The translations under genes were made by a program, and so were the position numbers. The notes under the pieces are model-generated. The model saw nothing but the letters and a program-made list of their open reading frames with translations, was not told the DNA's origin and did no database searches. From the NCBI RefSeq assembly GCF_040412425.1, contig NC_089741.1, forward strand, positions 36,036,522-36,100,521: a DNA stretch of 64,000 bases, written 5' to 3'. This stretch comes from Macrobrachium rosenbergii (Eukaryota; Arthropoda; Malacostraca; Decapoda; Palaemonidae). This document shows positions 48,413 through 60,620 of the stretch, in pieces; positions within the stretch are counted from its first letter, which is position 1; each line of letters opens with the position of its first letter.

Positions 48413-51400
48413 AAAAAGAAGTGAAATAGCTAATTTGTGTGTTCCATGTGTACTCACGGCTCCATCTACATCTGAGGTCTTGTTTACCAGAGACATCAAA
48501 GGAACTGTAATAGCTGCTGTCTGGTGCTCCTTGGCTCTTATCGTGAAGTGTGTAGAAATGATGTTAAAGCAGTATTTCAGAGTGAATATTTATATATATA
48601 CAAGATATATATACGTTAGTCTATATATATCTATACTTTGCTTAAGGGCGACTCAATGTGATGCTGGTTGTTGTCAATGTCATCGCCCGAGACTGATATG
48701 AGATTTTGGCAGTCTTGGAGTCAGGGGAGTTCTGGAATTAGAGCTCTTCACAATGGGAAGATGCTGAAGAAGCTGATTCACAATGAAGGAAGACCTGGCA
48801 AGATAGTTGTCCTTGCAACTGCTTATTCAAGGGAAATGTAGGAGAGAATGAAGAAAGGAATGTTTATCAAGCCCTCCAATGAAACAGTTGCAAGGGAATC
48901 ATAAGCGAATAGAGATATCATGGCCCAGTCTTGCTCATTAATGACTTGTTCAGCTGTGTGCTGATATCAGAAATTGTTGATGGTATGGGCGTCAGTGAGT
49001 ATGTAATGTAATTGATTTTAATACTTTTCTATTACATATATAGTATATATATATATTATTTGTTTTTTCATTTGATGTACAACGGGCACATGCATAAACA
49101 ATACTTTTTTGAGCATTTGAATATGAGAAACTTGAAGCAGACTTTAGTATTGGGAAGATGTGTAGACTTGCTAATTATTAGAAGAATTTAGGTATTATAG
49201 GCAAAGTAGCTAGTCTCTGGCATTAACGAACAAACAATCTCATCTGTTACTAATACTGATCTTGGTAATATTCTTTAGTACACATTTTCAATTTGTATGA
49301 GATCGTCAAATTCGTTGAAACTACCAGTTTTTCTATTTAAGAGACTGAATCAGCAAAATTGCTAAAAGTGTTTTATAGTCCAGAAAAATTTGTTTGAATT
49401 AGAAATCAGTTCCACAGTATTTTGTTATAACATGGATACTATGAGCACTTTTGAGTTATTTTGCAGAAATACATATGGAATTTTTATATAAATGGTTGTA
49501 GCAATCACCATTAAACTCCTTGTTTTAAACCTTGTGTGTCCGGAGGAAAGAATTCTTCAACTTTAGCACTTCCTTACATTGAAGCTTCTCTGTCATATGA
49601 AAAGGAACACTCATTTTATCTTTGCTGAAAGTTAGTACAAGAACTTTAGGTAAGTTTCAGCTCATACTTTTTGTCTTTATTATTGTCAGTGATACTTCAC
49701 TGCTGTAGACATCTGTCCTGTTTTTGGTTGTTTTCTGATGTCTTAGTTTTATGTATTAATCTTTACTGCTACTAGAGAGTAGTACGTATTGTTTGCATTT
49801 ATTGTCACTTGTTTGTTACAGATTTTGTTGAAGATACAGTCACGTTTATTTTGCCATTATTGATGCTGGACAAAAGCTGTTTTAATTTTCATTGTTATTT
49901 AATGCTGTTGGCAATCCACCGTACACTTTTTATACCAAGTAGGCTATATTTTGTCTTCATAAGTTGCAATCAAGATTTGATATTTGCTTAGAAATGTACT
50001 GGAAATAACACCCAAATACAACAGTTGAATCCACGTCCTTATGGTGAAATTCAGCACAACAATCTTCAGGGATTCCCACCTTCTTACACCCAAATTCCCT
50101 TATACTGTGCTCCAAGCCATATATGTGTGTGTGGCTGAGTACTGAGCAATATAGTGAGGCTTATGATGATAATCTTAATAATAATGATTAGTAGATCTGT
50201 AGCATTAGTAGCGACAATGATGCTGTCATTTTCATACAGTTACTTGAGGCTGCCATTTAGAATCATTATATATCTGTATACAAGGATCAAAAATGCTGGA
50301 TAAGGCTTCTTGAACTGAAAAGATTGTGAAATGATATCAAAAATATATATAAATAAATATATATATATATATATTTTGAGACATATATGTCAATGTAGTT
50401 AACCTTATTCTCCTTTTATACAATGCAGAGGAAAAACAGCTTTTATTGACATTATTATATTCTAGTCTCAAATCCTTTTCATTCAGATAAAACTTGTCTC
50501 TCCGCCAGGTTGTCATTTCCTGCCCTGTGAAAGAAAGCCATTTCACATGGATCGTTTGTTCTGATGATTTTGTTAAAAGGTTCGAAGAAAAATTACTGTA
50601 TGTATATCGTAGACGTTAAAGGAAGTTTTTACTATGTTGTGATGTACTGAAACATAAAATGCTATTGTAAGGATCTCATTTTATGCCTCCAATTTGATAC
50701 AGTGAACATACAGTAATATGTTTCCTTTGTGTTTCATAGTACAGTATTGCATAAAACGTCTTGCAGGAAAAGAATTTAAAAGAATTTTGTATGCTTTTGT
50801 ACATGCTAAAAATGGGTATTATTTGCAATTTCAATTTGTTGCATTTGCATTTGATAATATTGATTGACAATAAGAATTCAAACATGTAGTAGAGAGCAAA
50901 TATGCTAAATATGTTTACGAATCAGTATACTACAGTTGCTTGAATAGAGGCACAAGTTTCTTTACAGATTTGTTTAACAGTGTATTGTGAGTACTGTGTA
51001 TGAAATTTTACTTTTGTGCATGAACAATGTTACATTGCATTACGGGTTTTCAACCCAGATTTTGGAGAGAGACAATAAAGTTGATAAACATGTAATAATG
51101 AAATATATATTTTCATACAACTCAGTTCATATCCTCTGGTGTGTGTTTTATTATATAGTCAAGCTTGCTTCAGTATTCTTGTGAAGTAGAAACCATTGCC
51201 ATGCTATAGGCCACTGCATCAGCAATTTACCAGGAGGCAAGATCCTTGGTAGCAAAGCATCATTAGGTGTGTCATCAGAGAGAAAAATTCACTGTCGTCA
51301 CATCCTTCCATGGGTATGCCCTTCGGTTAAGCTAATGCGTGTGCTTTTAGTTTCCTGCATTTACTAACACGACATTGATGTCTTCAACCAGCAAAGGATA

Positions 51401-51830
51401 GCATTGATCCAACAGCAAGCTTAAGGTGGGCCCAACCTTTCTCTGTTTCTCCTCCTTCCAAACAAGATTGTCACGCTGGAGCCCTTTGGCACATACACCC
51501 AACTATAATCCATGTAGAACAGTAGTTGTTATGGAATATCAGTCCCCCCTTCAGGTTGACCACCCTCATTGGCAAGATAGATAAAGCTAAAGCTCTAATG
51601 AGTGGAACTACTATAGTTTCTGCTAGGGACAATTTGGTATCCCATTGTCCCTGTTAGATGCTTCCACGACTGGCTTTTTCTTTTTGAAGTGAGGAACAAT
51701 AGCCTTTGATTAATTTGATTTAAGGCATCATAACATCAATGGTTATTCATACCAGTATCATTATTCACTTTATGCAACTGATATCTTAAGCTCCAGAGCC
51801 AAAAGTCATCACATTCTGGTACAGTGCTGC
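48413..51830. other. AT-rich DNA; probable 3' UTR, then no gene recognised
   Basis: The 3' UTR of the PPP1R14-like gene must begin here, but its end is unclear. AATAAA-type signals are frequent, for example AATAAAG near 51073. (TA)n lies at 50342-50376. The open frames of 60-90 codons show no recognisable domains. Confidence 0.4.
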
Positions 51831-51880
51831 CTAGCTGTTAATCAGCTCAGTGGTCTGGTAAACTAAGCTATACTTACTTC
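51831..51880 (+). repeat. 3' fragment of the tRNA-derived SINE
   Basis: CTAGCTGTTAATCAGCTCAG, TGGTCTGGTAAACTAAGCTA, TACTTA matches the last 45 bp of the SINE at 36704-36946 with a few changes. Confidence 0.7.
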
Positions 51881-52100
51881 TGGGCATACTGTATTTTTAA
51901 AAGTACAAGGTGAATCAAGACATCTCCTACACATGTTATTTGGACTGGCAAGGTCCCAAGACTGCTGGCAGTACATAACATCTTTTGATCTCAAGGTAAA
52001 ATTCATTTCCTCATAAGTGAATATCTCCTGGGAGTGATTAGCTGCTGTTGCTTTGTTGGTTATTGATTTATTCAATCCCACATGTGCTGGAACCCCTAAA
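51863..52100 (-). pseudogene. Decayed RNase H domain of an I/Jockey-type LINE
   Basis: The minus strand reads GVPAHVGLNK, then SITNKATAANHSQE, then about 25 codons later YCQQSWDLASPNNMC. LINE-encoded RNase H ends in W-V-P-(A/S)-H-V-G-I-x-G-N-E-x-A-D-x-x-A-K, usually followed by a WQ..WD block. The catalytic His is kept, but the G-N-E-x-A-D block is lost. The adjoining minus-strand sequence up to about 53340 may be the rest of this element: LVVRLILIQLKAACKY near 53270-53320 faintly recalls the RT-thumb LVRPxLDYG block. Confidence 0.5.
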
Positions 52101-52468
52101 ATTTTACTTATTCTTTAATGGTTGTTCTGTAACATAGTTGGATTGCAAGCAATGTCCATGTATATTGGTCTATCACTTTTGCAAGACTCCACTTTACCCA
52201 GTCTGAAGGAAAAGTCCTGTTTTCATTCTGTTTGGTCTCTCCCACCCAGCTGTCCAACTTCTTTGACTTTGCCTTGCTTATTTTCTCCTTTCATTAAAGA
52301 AGAAATTTTCTTTACTAGCAGCCTTATCTTGTTCTATTGGCTCTTGTATCTGCTTCAGTCCAGATCTCTTCCCCTATTGAGCGTGCAACTTAATTGTACT
52401 GTAATGGAAACTGTTGATTATGTAGCCATCCTATTGGCTTTTTGAATCTTCTTATTTTCCTTCATTTG

Positions 52469-52491
52469 TGTGTGTATGTGTGTGTGTGTGT
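52469..52491. repeat. TG microsatellite
   Basis: Short (TG)n with one TATG interruption. Confidence 0.9.
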
Positions 52492-52679
52492 GTTCTGGTG
52501 GTTCTTCTGCCTGCCCAGAGTACAAGGAATGTGCTTCATCTCCAGACCCAAGCTTGAGAAGGATAAACCTGTGCATATGTTTTCACTGAGTCTGACCATC
52601 CAAAGCTAGCTCTTCATAACACTGCCTACTCAATGGAACTTTAGGCCCACACTCAGGGCAGACAACGAGTACGAGTAGA

Positions 52680-52889
52680 ATGTACTATGGTAAAAGTTTG
52701 GCCAAAGTTTGGAAGCTGATTGTACCTCCCTCACCTGTTGTGTCAGCTGGCATGGAAGTGGATGATGGTTCTGGTACTGAACTGAAGTTGGCTGCAGAAG
52801 TTTTGTGCCCACAAGGCCTTGATAAATTAAAAGCACTGAAAGTTGGGCTCTCCACCTTAATGCAAAACACAGTGTTAACTGTTAGATGA
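52680..52889 (+). other. Unassigned 69-codon open frame
   Basis: Reads KVWKLIVPPSPVVSAGMEVD, then ELKLAAEVLCPQGLDKLKAL. Its composition is protein-like, but it lies opposite a likely retroelement remnant and has no splice context. Not recognised. Confidence 0.2.
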
Positions 52890-54072
52890 TTTTCAAAAAA
52901 GAAATAGCTACATTTGGTTGATTAGTGCATTCATTGGTTCTCAGAACAGCACCCCACTAGAGGCATGGGGCCCTCATGAGTTTTGCTACAAATTGCTGTC
53001 CTGTACCCAGTTCCCAGGTCATCAAACATTTTTCCATGCCAGTCCTTCACTGTTCTCAACCTACTTTTACCTTTCACAATCCTTCCTTCCTTCAACAGGG
53101 CACATTTGTATTTTCTCGGTACCAGTTTTTTCTTCTTCACCATATGCTACTCCATCAGCACTCTTTCACATATTGATAGGTGGGTTCCACCAGCTATTTC
53201 TTCTAATCCTACGTTGGTAACTTTATCCTGCCACTTATTCTTATCCTTCAAGACATTAGTATTTACAAGCAGCTTTGAGCTGTATCAAGATCAGTCTTAC
53301 CACAGGCTTATAAATTTGTATATTAGTGTGTAGCTGTGATTTGTTATTTACACTTAGCAACAAAAAATCATTAATGAGCTTTCACATGTGCAATCAGCTT
53401 TCTAACCAAGGCCCCGGCAGCATGAGTCAGGATATATGGCAGATGGATTAATTTGGTGGTTGGTTGATATAGATTAAGCAGGCCCTAATGTCAGCAAAGG
53501 GCCTTGCACAATAAGAGTCCTTCAGTAATGTCAGGGTTTTGAAGAGGGCCTGGTGTGGACCTCTAAGCTCAAAGTCAGTGGTTGCTGGCCTCTCCAGTAA
53601 CTTCTTATATGTAATAAACCTCATAGAGTCATCACTAAGTGCAACCCTTGTATTAGCAGAGAGTGCAAAAGAATCTGCACTTTGAAAATAAGAAACTAGA
53701 ATGCCAGAACTTCACATCAATCTAGCAAAATAGATCAACATACAGAAGTCTCCAACATTACAAACTGGATACATACAGTATGTGCTCTTCGAGACCAGAT
53801 CACCTGGAGTTAAATAAATGTTTTGAAAGGAATGACATTACTGATTTCTGAAAGAGAAGACAAAAAGAATCTTAATTAGGGTGTAGGTGTGATGGTAATT
53901 ATGCTGGATGTTGGTCTGCTTTGCATAAATAATAAAAAGTTTGTACAATTGGGTACTTTACCCATAATCGAAGCTGGAGTGGGTAAAATTCCAGCAGTAG
54001 AGGATGCAATACATGTTACAATCTTACAGTCACCTGCAGATGAAAAGTTGATTGTAACAGCGGAATAATGTC

Positions 54073-54282
54073 ACGATTGTGCCAATAGTTAAACATGCAA
54101 GAAGCTCAAAAGTAAAGCCAATAACTATAGCCCTATCTCCTTAACTAGCTGTTTAAGTCAAGTCCATGGAAAATGGTCAATGCCAGATTAACGAGGCATA
54201 TGCAAAAGTCTAAAATGCTAAAGGAATTGACAGAATCAAACCTAACAGAACCGAGGCTAAAAAGAGGCCGTGGAATAGAGAA
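54073..54282 (+). pseudogene. Decayed non-LTR reverse transcriptase fragment
   Basis: TIVPIVKHARSSKVKPI (54073-54123) is followed in the next frame by NYSPISLTSCLSQV (from 54123). In a third frame it continues as WKMVNARLTRHMQKSKML. This is the LINE RT series (A-x-I-(I/V)-P-I-x-K-x-x-K...N-Y-R-P-I-S-L-T-S-x...M-E-K-M-V-x-x-R-L), motif 1-2 upstream of the palm, with Arg of NYRPIS changed to Ser. Two frameshifts make it dead. Confidence 0.7.
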
Positions 54283-55800
54283 AAAAGTTAATGGAATGGT
54301 GGTGAGAAAAAAGGCAGCATATTCTTGAGCAGAAAAAATCTCTCAGAATAAAGGCCAAAAATGCCCTTGAATAGCAGAAACCAAAATGGAATGAGGGTTA
54401 AAAAAATGCTATGGAATGGGAGTATGAAATATAACTGTGAAAGGCCCCAAAAATTTATGGAATACAAACAAAGGCCCACAGACTACAGCCAAGAAGTCAT
54501 GGAACGGCAAAAAAAAAAAAATCTGAATCTAATAGAATGTAGGCAATCCCCATAGAACAAGGGCAAAATCATCAGAATGAAGGGTAAAAAAAAGACATGA
54601 AATGAAGGTAAAAATACTACAACACTGAGTAAAAAAAAAAGCCAACATATTGTAGGCCACAAAACAGAGGCCACAAATAGAAGACAAAAAAATTAACTGA
54701 ATTAGGTATTACTACCTTTTGAATGTAAGCAAAGAATACAGCACAAAAGGAGGAAAAAATCTAACAGAATGCAGGCTAAACACAGGCCAGGTAATACATA
54801 AAGAAGAAAGATCACGGAACGGAGGCAAAAGCTGTGTTGAAAAAGTTCGTGGAATGTAGGCTAAAAATGCCACAAAATGGAGTAAAAGAAATTAAAATTT
54901 AATGAACTGAAGACATAAAAAGGCCATAGAAAAATATTCCACAAATGGATGTAAATAGTCATGAAATGGAGGTAAAAAAAAGGGGGAGGAGGATGTAGGG
55001 AAAACATTACAAAGTAGAATTAAACAATCTAACAATGAATGCCAAAAAAAAGATAGTGGAATACAAAAAAAATAAATAAAATGGAGACAATAAGTTAAAG
55101 ATTGGAGATTAAGAAAAGGTCAATACAGGAAAAAAAAATTATATGAAATGGACATATAAATAAATGCACTTAGCAAGGCATTGGAATGCAACTAAACCAT
55201 GGAATGAATGGAAAAAAACAAAAGCCAAAATGTAACAGGATGGAGACAGTAACCCTCGCAATGGAAGTGAAAAGGCCTATGAATTCAGGCAGAACAAAAA
55301 AAAAAAAAAAGGAAATAGAAGCCAAAAAGGGGATATAGGCAAATACGAAAATAAAACATACAAATGAAGCCAGAATATCCATGGAAGAAAAGCTTAAAAA
55401 AGGCCACTGAATGCAGGCCAAAAAATGCCCTGAAAAAGGTTAAAAACTATAATGCAGGCAATAAAAACTGACATATGCAAAATGCCACGGAAAGAAGTAA
55501 AACATCTAAAAGAATGGAGGACAAGAACGGACAATTCAAAAATATGAACAGAACGAGTTAAAAAACCATGGAATTTAGGCAATCGATGGACAAATTGGGT
55601 GTTAAAATGAAAAAGCCCGAATGCAGGTAAAAAGAATGGCAACAAAATGTAAAGGAACTGAAGCAGAAAAGGGTTATGGAACTGAGACAAAACCTCTTAA
55701 AATGGGCCAAAAAATGTAATGAAATAACAAAAACAGCAAGGTAAAAAAAAAAAAAACCATGGAATGTGGGCAAAAATACCAGATATGGATGTTAAAACCA
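54283..55800. repeat. 1.5-kb degenerate A-rich tandem array
   Basis: A strongly strand-biased purine-rich stretch (A, then G, dominate) in which ATGGAATGNAGG or ATGGAATGGAGG followed by TAAAAAA or CAAAAAATGCC recurs every 30-45 bp. Examples lie near 54411, 54503, 54967, 55198, 55569 and 55759. Units are heavily diverged. The phenylalanine-rich frames on the minus strand are translations of it. Confidence 0.7.
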
Positions 55801-55840
55801 TGCAGGCAGAAATAAAATTATATAACTCAATTTAAGCAAA

Positions 55841-55847
<7 letters not shown>

Positions 55848-55901
<54 letters not shown>
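55848..55901. repeat. TA microsatellite
   Basis: About 26 TA units after a run of A. Confidence 0.97.
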
Positions 55902-55902
<1 letters not shown>

Positions 55903-57666
55903 GCAAAGTATTATGAACTTAGCTACACGACGAATGAAGGGTCTCCAGCCCATATATATAAAAGAAATAAAACTGGTACCCCAAGATTCCACAAAAGTTG
56001 ATTTTCTTAATTCTTAATAGCAGCAGTTTCACTGGACACAACTGAAATATTTGCTGAGGATGTCATAATGACACCAGGTGGCCAAACGCTTCAAAGTCGC
56101 CTTTTTAGTCTTTTTCTCTGACGACTGAAGGTATAAGATGCGTGCCAGCTTTCTGGCTCAAATGTAAACCGCACAAACATAAAAATATCTCATGTTATCG
56201 AAATAAAATACTTCATCGTCTCGATCAAAGAAAATCCCTCGCTTTAACCTGGAAATAGTAACCCAAACTAGACTCACACAAGACCTACACGTGAGGTGAA
56301 ACCGTGAAGGCGGCAATGTGTGTTTCCACGCGTCAACTAAATATGGGTCGGCTGCCAAGCGTTTACTGAACGCGATAAACCGATAAAACTCAATGTGACT
56401 TGCTCACCACCCTATCAGATGTGTGTGTGTGTGTGTGTTTGAAAGTAACGCGACTGACGTCAGCATCTGCCTCGCTACCAGACTAAAGCAATGATGTTTG
56501 TAACCCTAACTGCTGAGAAAGAGAGAGAGTGGGTGAGAGGTCCTTTGCCTTACACCATGGTAGAGGTCTTGTGTCATTGATACTACGAGTTAGGACACCA
56601 GTTTTAAAAAGAAGCCTAATTCGTATGATTGACGATGGGTTAATACGAAATCAACTTCCATCTGGATAGCGAAAGTGAAAAGGTTTCCTATTTTGTGCTT
56701 GGTGTTCGCTTTAAAGTTGAGACATTTTAATGTGCAGTCGTGGAAACAATTCAGAAGTCGAAACTATTACTAGAGAGAAAAACTACTTTGGTACTGAAAA
56801 ATACAGATTTGGGAAAGTGGTGGACGGATAAACTAAAATTTCAAGAGTTTCAGATAACCATGAACCCAACACATGCGTATGAGCCTATGGTAAAACGTGC
56901 CTGTGCGTGCTTAAATACCACTGAATTCTATAAAAGTCCGATTGTCTTGAAAACATGAGTTTTGCTTTAGAAAAAATATACAACAGCCACTGTCTTTTCC
57001 ATCCCCCGAGATCATCGGCTAACTATTCCGTCAAGACTCGGAGTATATTATTATTTCAGATAGTCTACAGTTTCTTTAATAAGTTGCTTTTTTACCGCTA
57101 ACATTTGTTTAATCATTATGTCCTTGATTCATTTCCAGATTTCTCAATTTTCACATCTTGCTAGTACTTAGGCCACTTATTGAATAGTCTGGATACCGTG
57201 AGCTCAAATTCAATTGTATTATCTTCTGCATGGCTCCATTCATTTATATTCGTCAATGGTTATTCGTGCAGTTACGTTTTCAGTGGCGCAATGTTGTAAG
57301 ATGATCTAAATATTCCAGTTTCACAATCTTTATTGCTACGTATGTGAAAATGCGTTTTATATTTAAATACAATAAGGTCGGCGTTTTTCGTTTTAAAAAT
57401 CTCACCATTCAACTCAGTCACCGTGACGCTTGTGACTTGATACGTCCTGTGAAAAAACAATCGTTTTATTCTCCGTGTTTCCCTAAAGACAAAAGGTTAT
57501 CATCTATTAACGAGAATTATAGCTAAAGTTTCACTTATGATTTGAATTGACAATACATCTGTCAGTTGTTTACCAGCTATGGAAATAATCTAGTAATGAG
57601 ATAATTCGTTATTTTTTTGGTAACGTATTTAATCGCATGGATGCAAACCCAGTTATCAGAGTGAGT
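55902..57666. other. Unassigned unique-looking DNA
   Basis: The frame 56740-56958 (72 codons, METIQKSKLLLERKTTLVL...) and the frame 57344-57526 have mixed composition, but I do not recognise either. A TATAAAAG string lies near 56930 and (GT)n at 56418-56439. No gene is called. Confidence 0.35.
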
Positions 57667-57685
57667 TATTATTATTATTATTATG

Positions 57686-57728
<43 letters not shown>
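57667..57728. repeat. ATT microsatellite
   Basis: (ATT)n with one GATT interruption. Confidence 0.95.
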
Positions 57729-58399
57729 GCCCTCTACTCAGTGGACGGGATGCATAATATCGTATTGTATTGCCAACTAATGGCTGTTTTAATCTATATT
57801 TGTTACAAACACACAATCGTCAAGAACATCGAAACGCTTTGAGAAACTATTTTCCACAGAATGGAGGCGAGCGCACGGCGGGTAGGAGGATCGTGCAAAT
57901 CTAACCTCACTGGAGAAATGACAGATTTGGCGGTAGTCAGTATTACTTGCGTCAGAAGATATATTAAGAGAGGCTCTAAAAGGCCCTACGTGCCTTCTGA
58001 CCTGTTTCAGTAACGCAAGGGCGCACGAGTGGTCGTGATGCAATATAACTGGCAACTCGAAGGAATTTCTTTCAAAAGATATATAAAAAATAAAGAAAAC
58101 ACGACTGAGTGTCAGAGAAGGGGGAGGAGGGTATATATATATATATATAGGGGGTGGATGAGTAGGAGGGGTGGGGTAAGTGATGTAGGTTATGACAACT
58201 TGGCGATAGTCCATGATAGTCCAAGTATATCAGAGTAGAGTCAGGTGGTATATCAAATGTGAGAGAGAGAGAAAGAGCTGTAAGGTACAGATAATCGAGG
58301 AGACTTCGCTAGTCTGCCTATCTGTTCGTTACGATGTTTTTTTTTTTTTTTTTTAAGAAAGATGCGTTGTTCCCACAACATTCGCAACTGATGTTGCGC

Positions 58400-58407
58400 T
58401 ATAAAAG
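58400..58407 (+). promoter_or_regulatory. Candidate TATA box
   Basis: TATAAAAG in a locally GC-richer setting (GTTGCGCTATAAAAGCGTC), about 240 bp upstream of the exon-like stretch at 58654. No clear initiator 25-30 bp downstream. Confidence 0.25.
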
Positions 58408-58653
58408 CGTCATTTCACATTCTAATAACGGACACCCGTGAGACTAATTCTTCCCACAGACACCAGACGAAATTGGTAATCCCGTAATGAAGTGGTTCGA
58501 TAAAACTGATCCTTTCTGTTGCATTTAGTGCTTTTGAATTCTCTTTCCCTCTGTGATAAGTTCTCTCGGCAAATTACAAGTAGTACAGAACTGTCTTTGA
58601 AAAGCTGATCGACATCATTCCTTCTGCAGAAGCTTCGTCACGATGAGTGTCAG

Positions 58654-58793
58654 CAACCTTGGAGGAACTGTCAGACCTGACACGTCCGAGGGACGATGTC
58701 AGTGACAGCGGCTCACTTGACAGTGATGGCGAAGCACCCAGAACCCCTGTCACCGTCCATTTATCGTGCTGGTTCTGGCGTTTTATAATAAAG
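58654..58793 (+). other. Exon-like open stretch, product unknown
   Basis: Between a possible acceptor (GAGTGTCAG, ending 58653) and a donor AAG|GTAAAG, one frame is open. It reads TLEELSDLTRPRDDVSDSGS, LDSDGEAPRTPVTVHLS and ends CWFWRFIIK. The acidic Ser/Asp stretch is protein-like. A stronger acceptor at 58629 (CCTTCTGCAG) would require another frame with an early stop. A diverged second copy of this sequence lies at 59073-59170. Confidence 0.3.
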
Positions 58794-58835
58794 GTAAAGA
58801 TGTCAGTATTTCAATGACTTTCTTATCAAGAATAT

Positions 58836-59060
58836 AATGTCGATTGTCATTTCAAATCGAACACGCCTATTTCACCCCTTTTCGTAAACGCTGTATCGTT
58901 AATTGGCATTCAATTTGAAAACGCCTATTTCAGCCCTTTTCGTAAACATCATATCGTTAATTGTCATTCAAATCGAAACACGCCTATTTCCCCCCCTTTT
59001 CGTAAATAATACATCATTAACTGTCATTCAAATCGAACACGCCTATTTCAGTCCTCCGTC
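58836..59060. repeat. Tandem repeat of about 63 bp, three and a half copies
   Basis: AACACGCCTATTTCA, CCCCTTTTCGTAAA, ATCGTTAATTGTCATTCAAA recur near 58860, 58921, 58980 and 59037. It sits between the two copies of the exon-like sequence. Confidence 0.85.
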
Positions 59061-59072
59061 TAACTTTCAGGA

Positions 59073-59170
59073 AACGTCGAGGCAGTGATGTCAATTGGTA
59101 GCACCTCATTTGACGAAAACGGGCACCAACAAAAGCCCCAGGACCCGTGGGATCCTCTACTCCTGTGGGT
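59073..59170 (+). pseudogene. Diverged duplicate of the exon-like stretch
   Basis: CGTCGAGGCAGTGATGTCA, AGCACCTCATTTGAC and GGGCACCAACAAAAGCCCC parallel CGTCCGAGGGACGATGTCA, AGCGGCTCACTTGAC and GGCGAAGCACCCAGAACCCC at 58682-58746. The frame open in the first copy has stops here. Confidence 0.35.
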
Positions 59171-59197
59171 GCGCCCCGGACCCTGCTGCATTCACTT

Positions 59198-59494
59198 TTA
59201 GCTCATCAAGTGAGGGAAGCTGAGATTTCTCCATTGCCTCAGTCGGCTGTGGTACTGGGCTCTTAGAATGGATGATCCAAACGAAAACAGGTAAACGGAA
59301 CGAAATCTGGCCTTTCTGTTTTTGGATCTACAAAAGATGCCGTTGGTTTCTCTTGCTTGCAAAAAGTAAGAAGTGGTGGCCACACTGATATTTCTAAGTG
59401 CTAACGACAACTTATGGGGAACAGAGAGAATTTGTGAGAACTGTGTAATGGTGGAGTCCCAGATTACATGAATTAAAGAGCGCTGTTCTAACAA
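59198..59494 (-). other. Unassigned 98-codon minus-strand open frame
   Basis: Open from the ATG at 59494 to the stop at 59198, with mixed composition (for example KARFRSVYLFSFGSSILRAQ). No family recognised, no splice context, and no repeat that would explain it. It could be chance or an eroded element. Confidence 0.2.
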
Positions 59495-60394
59495 AGACGA
59501 ATGAGTTCAGTCAGTACAAGGACTAATAACATCGAAATATGTAACCGGGATTTTTACACGCTAAATTTTATTTGGGTTGGTCTCCTAAGAACAAACTACT
59601 GTCGAATTAAACACACCTTTTTTTTTTAACTGAACACAACCTAGAACTACTTTGATTTTTTCCGAGACAGTAGTGCCTTAAAGCCTCTATAACCATCGAA
59701 ATTGATATTATTTCTCATTAGAAATAAAAGTAACAATTATTGCAAAAAACAATTACTACTGCCACTGCTCCCATTGAGGTTTACCAACATCATACTAGGT
59801 GTTGATTTTTTTTTTGTATAACCAGGGAACTTCAATAAGTAACAATTGCTATTTCAGGTTTGTCAGTGATGTGGTTATGAAATCAACGGGAGTTGGTGGT
59901 ATCCCAAGCATGCCCCTCCCACTTTCATCCCACTGACCTACGCCGACCCTGAGGAAGACCCTCCAGCTGCCCCCTTGTACCCATGCCTTAATGTGTTGTT
60001 ATTTCAATAATGCTCCCCGTGTTTAGGTAAACAAACACTTGGCAGAGTACAGTTTATGCTATTGATGGTGGGGGGTTGGATCAGGTTAGCTTAAGTTAGG
60101 CCATCATAGGTAACATCTGTTTTATTGATATCCCCACTATGCTTTAAGACACTCCATAATGCAGGGCAGAGCTGGTACAAAAGAAAGGTAAAAATTCATG
60201 TATATATTTACCTAAGGTAAACTCTGAAATTCAGTATTTTACAGAAATGAAAACCCAGTTTCTTTTTAAAAGATTAAAATTCATAAAGCTTTTCTCTTAA
60301 ACAAACAGAGACCTTTGAAACATTTTAAACATGATGGTCCATATAGCTCTCTCCTCTTTTTATATTATTATTATTTCCCTCTTTTTACATGCAG

Positions 60395-60620
60395 GAAATA
60401 CGTCGACGCCTACGAAGGTCCCCTGTTAATCATAATAGGCTCTACGCATAAGGCCCGGTGCACGGAGCCTAGGCCATACGATTACATAGGATGTGCACCC
60501 ATGGACCTAACATCAACTCATAATATTACGGACGTGGACGTCATAGCGTGTTATATACGAGATCCCTGGAAAGTAGATGTTGCGAACAAGTTGCGCATTT
60601 TCACGAGAGTAAAGAAATAA
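60395..60620 (+). CDS. Candidate terminal coding exon of an unknown gene
   Basis: A good acceptor (TTTCCCTCTTTTTACATGCAG) ends at 60394. The frame after it is open for 74 codons to TAA at 60618-60620. It reads KYVDAYEGPLLIIIGSTHKA, then CTEPRPYDYIGCAPMDLT, then NITDVDVIACYIRDPWKVDV and ends in FTRVKK. NIT is a possible N-glycosylation site and three Cys are present, so a secreted or lumenal domain is possible. No upstream exon is found nearby and no family is recognised. Composition is balanced and no simple repeat is involved. Confidence 0.4.

Noticed and set aside
52122..52445. 107-codon plus-strand frame rich in Leu and Ser
   Set aside because: It lies opposite the minus-strand LINE remnant and shows no domain or splice context.
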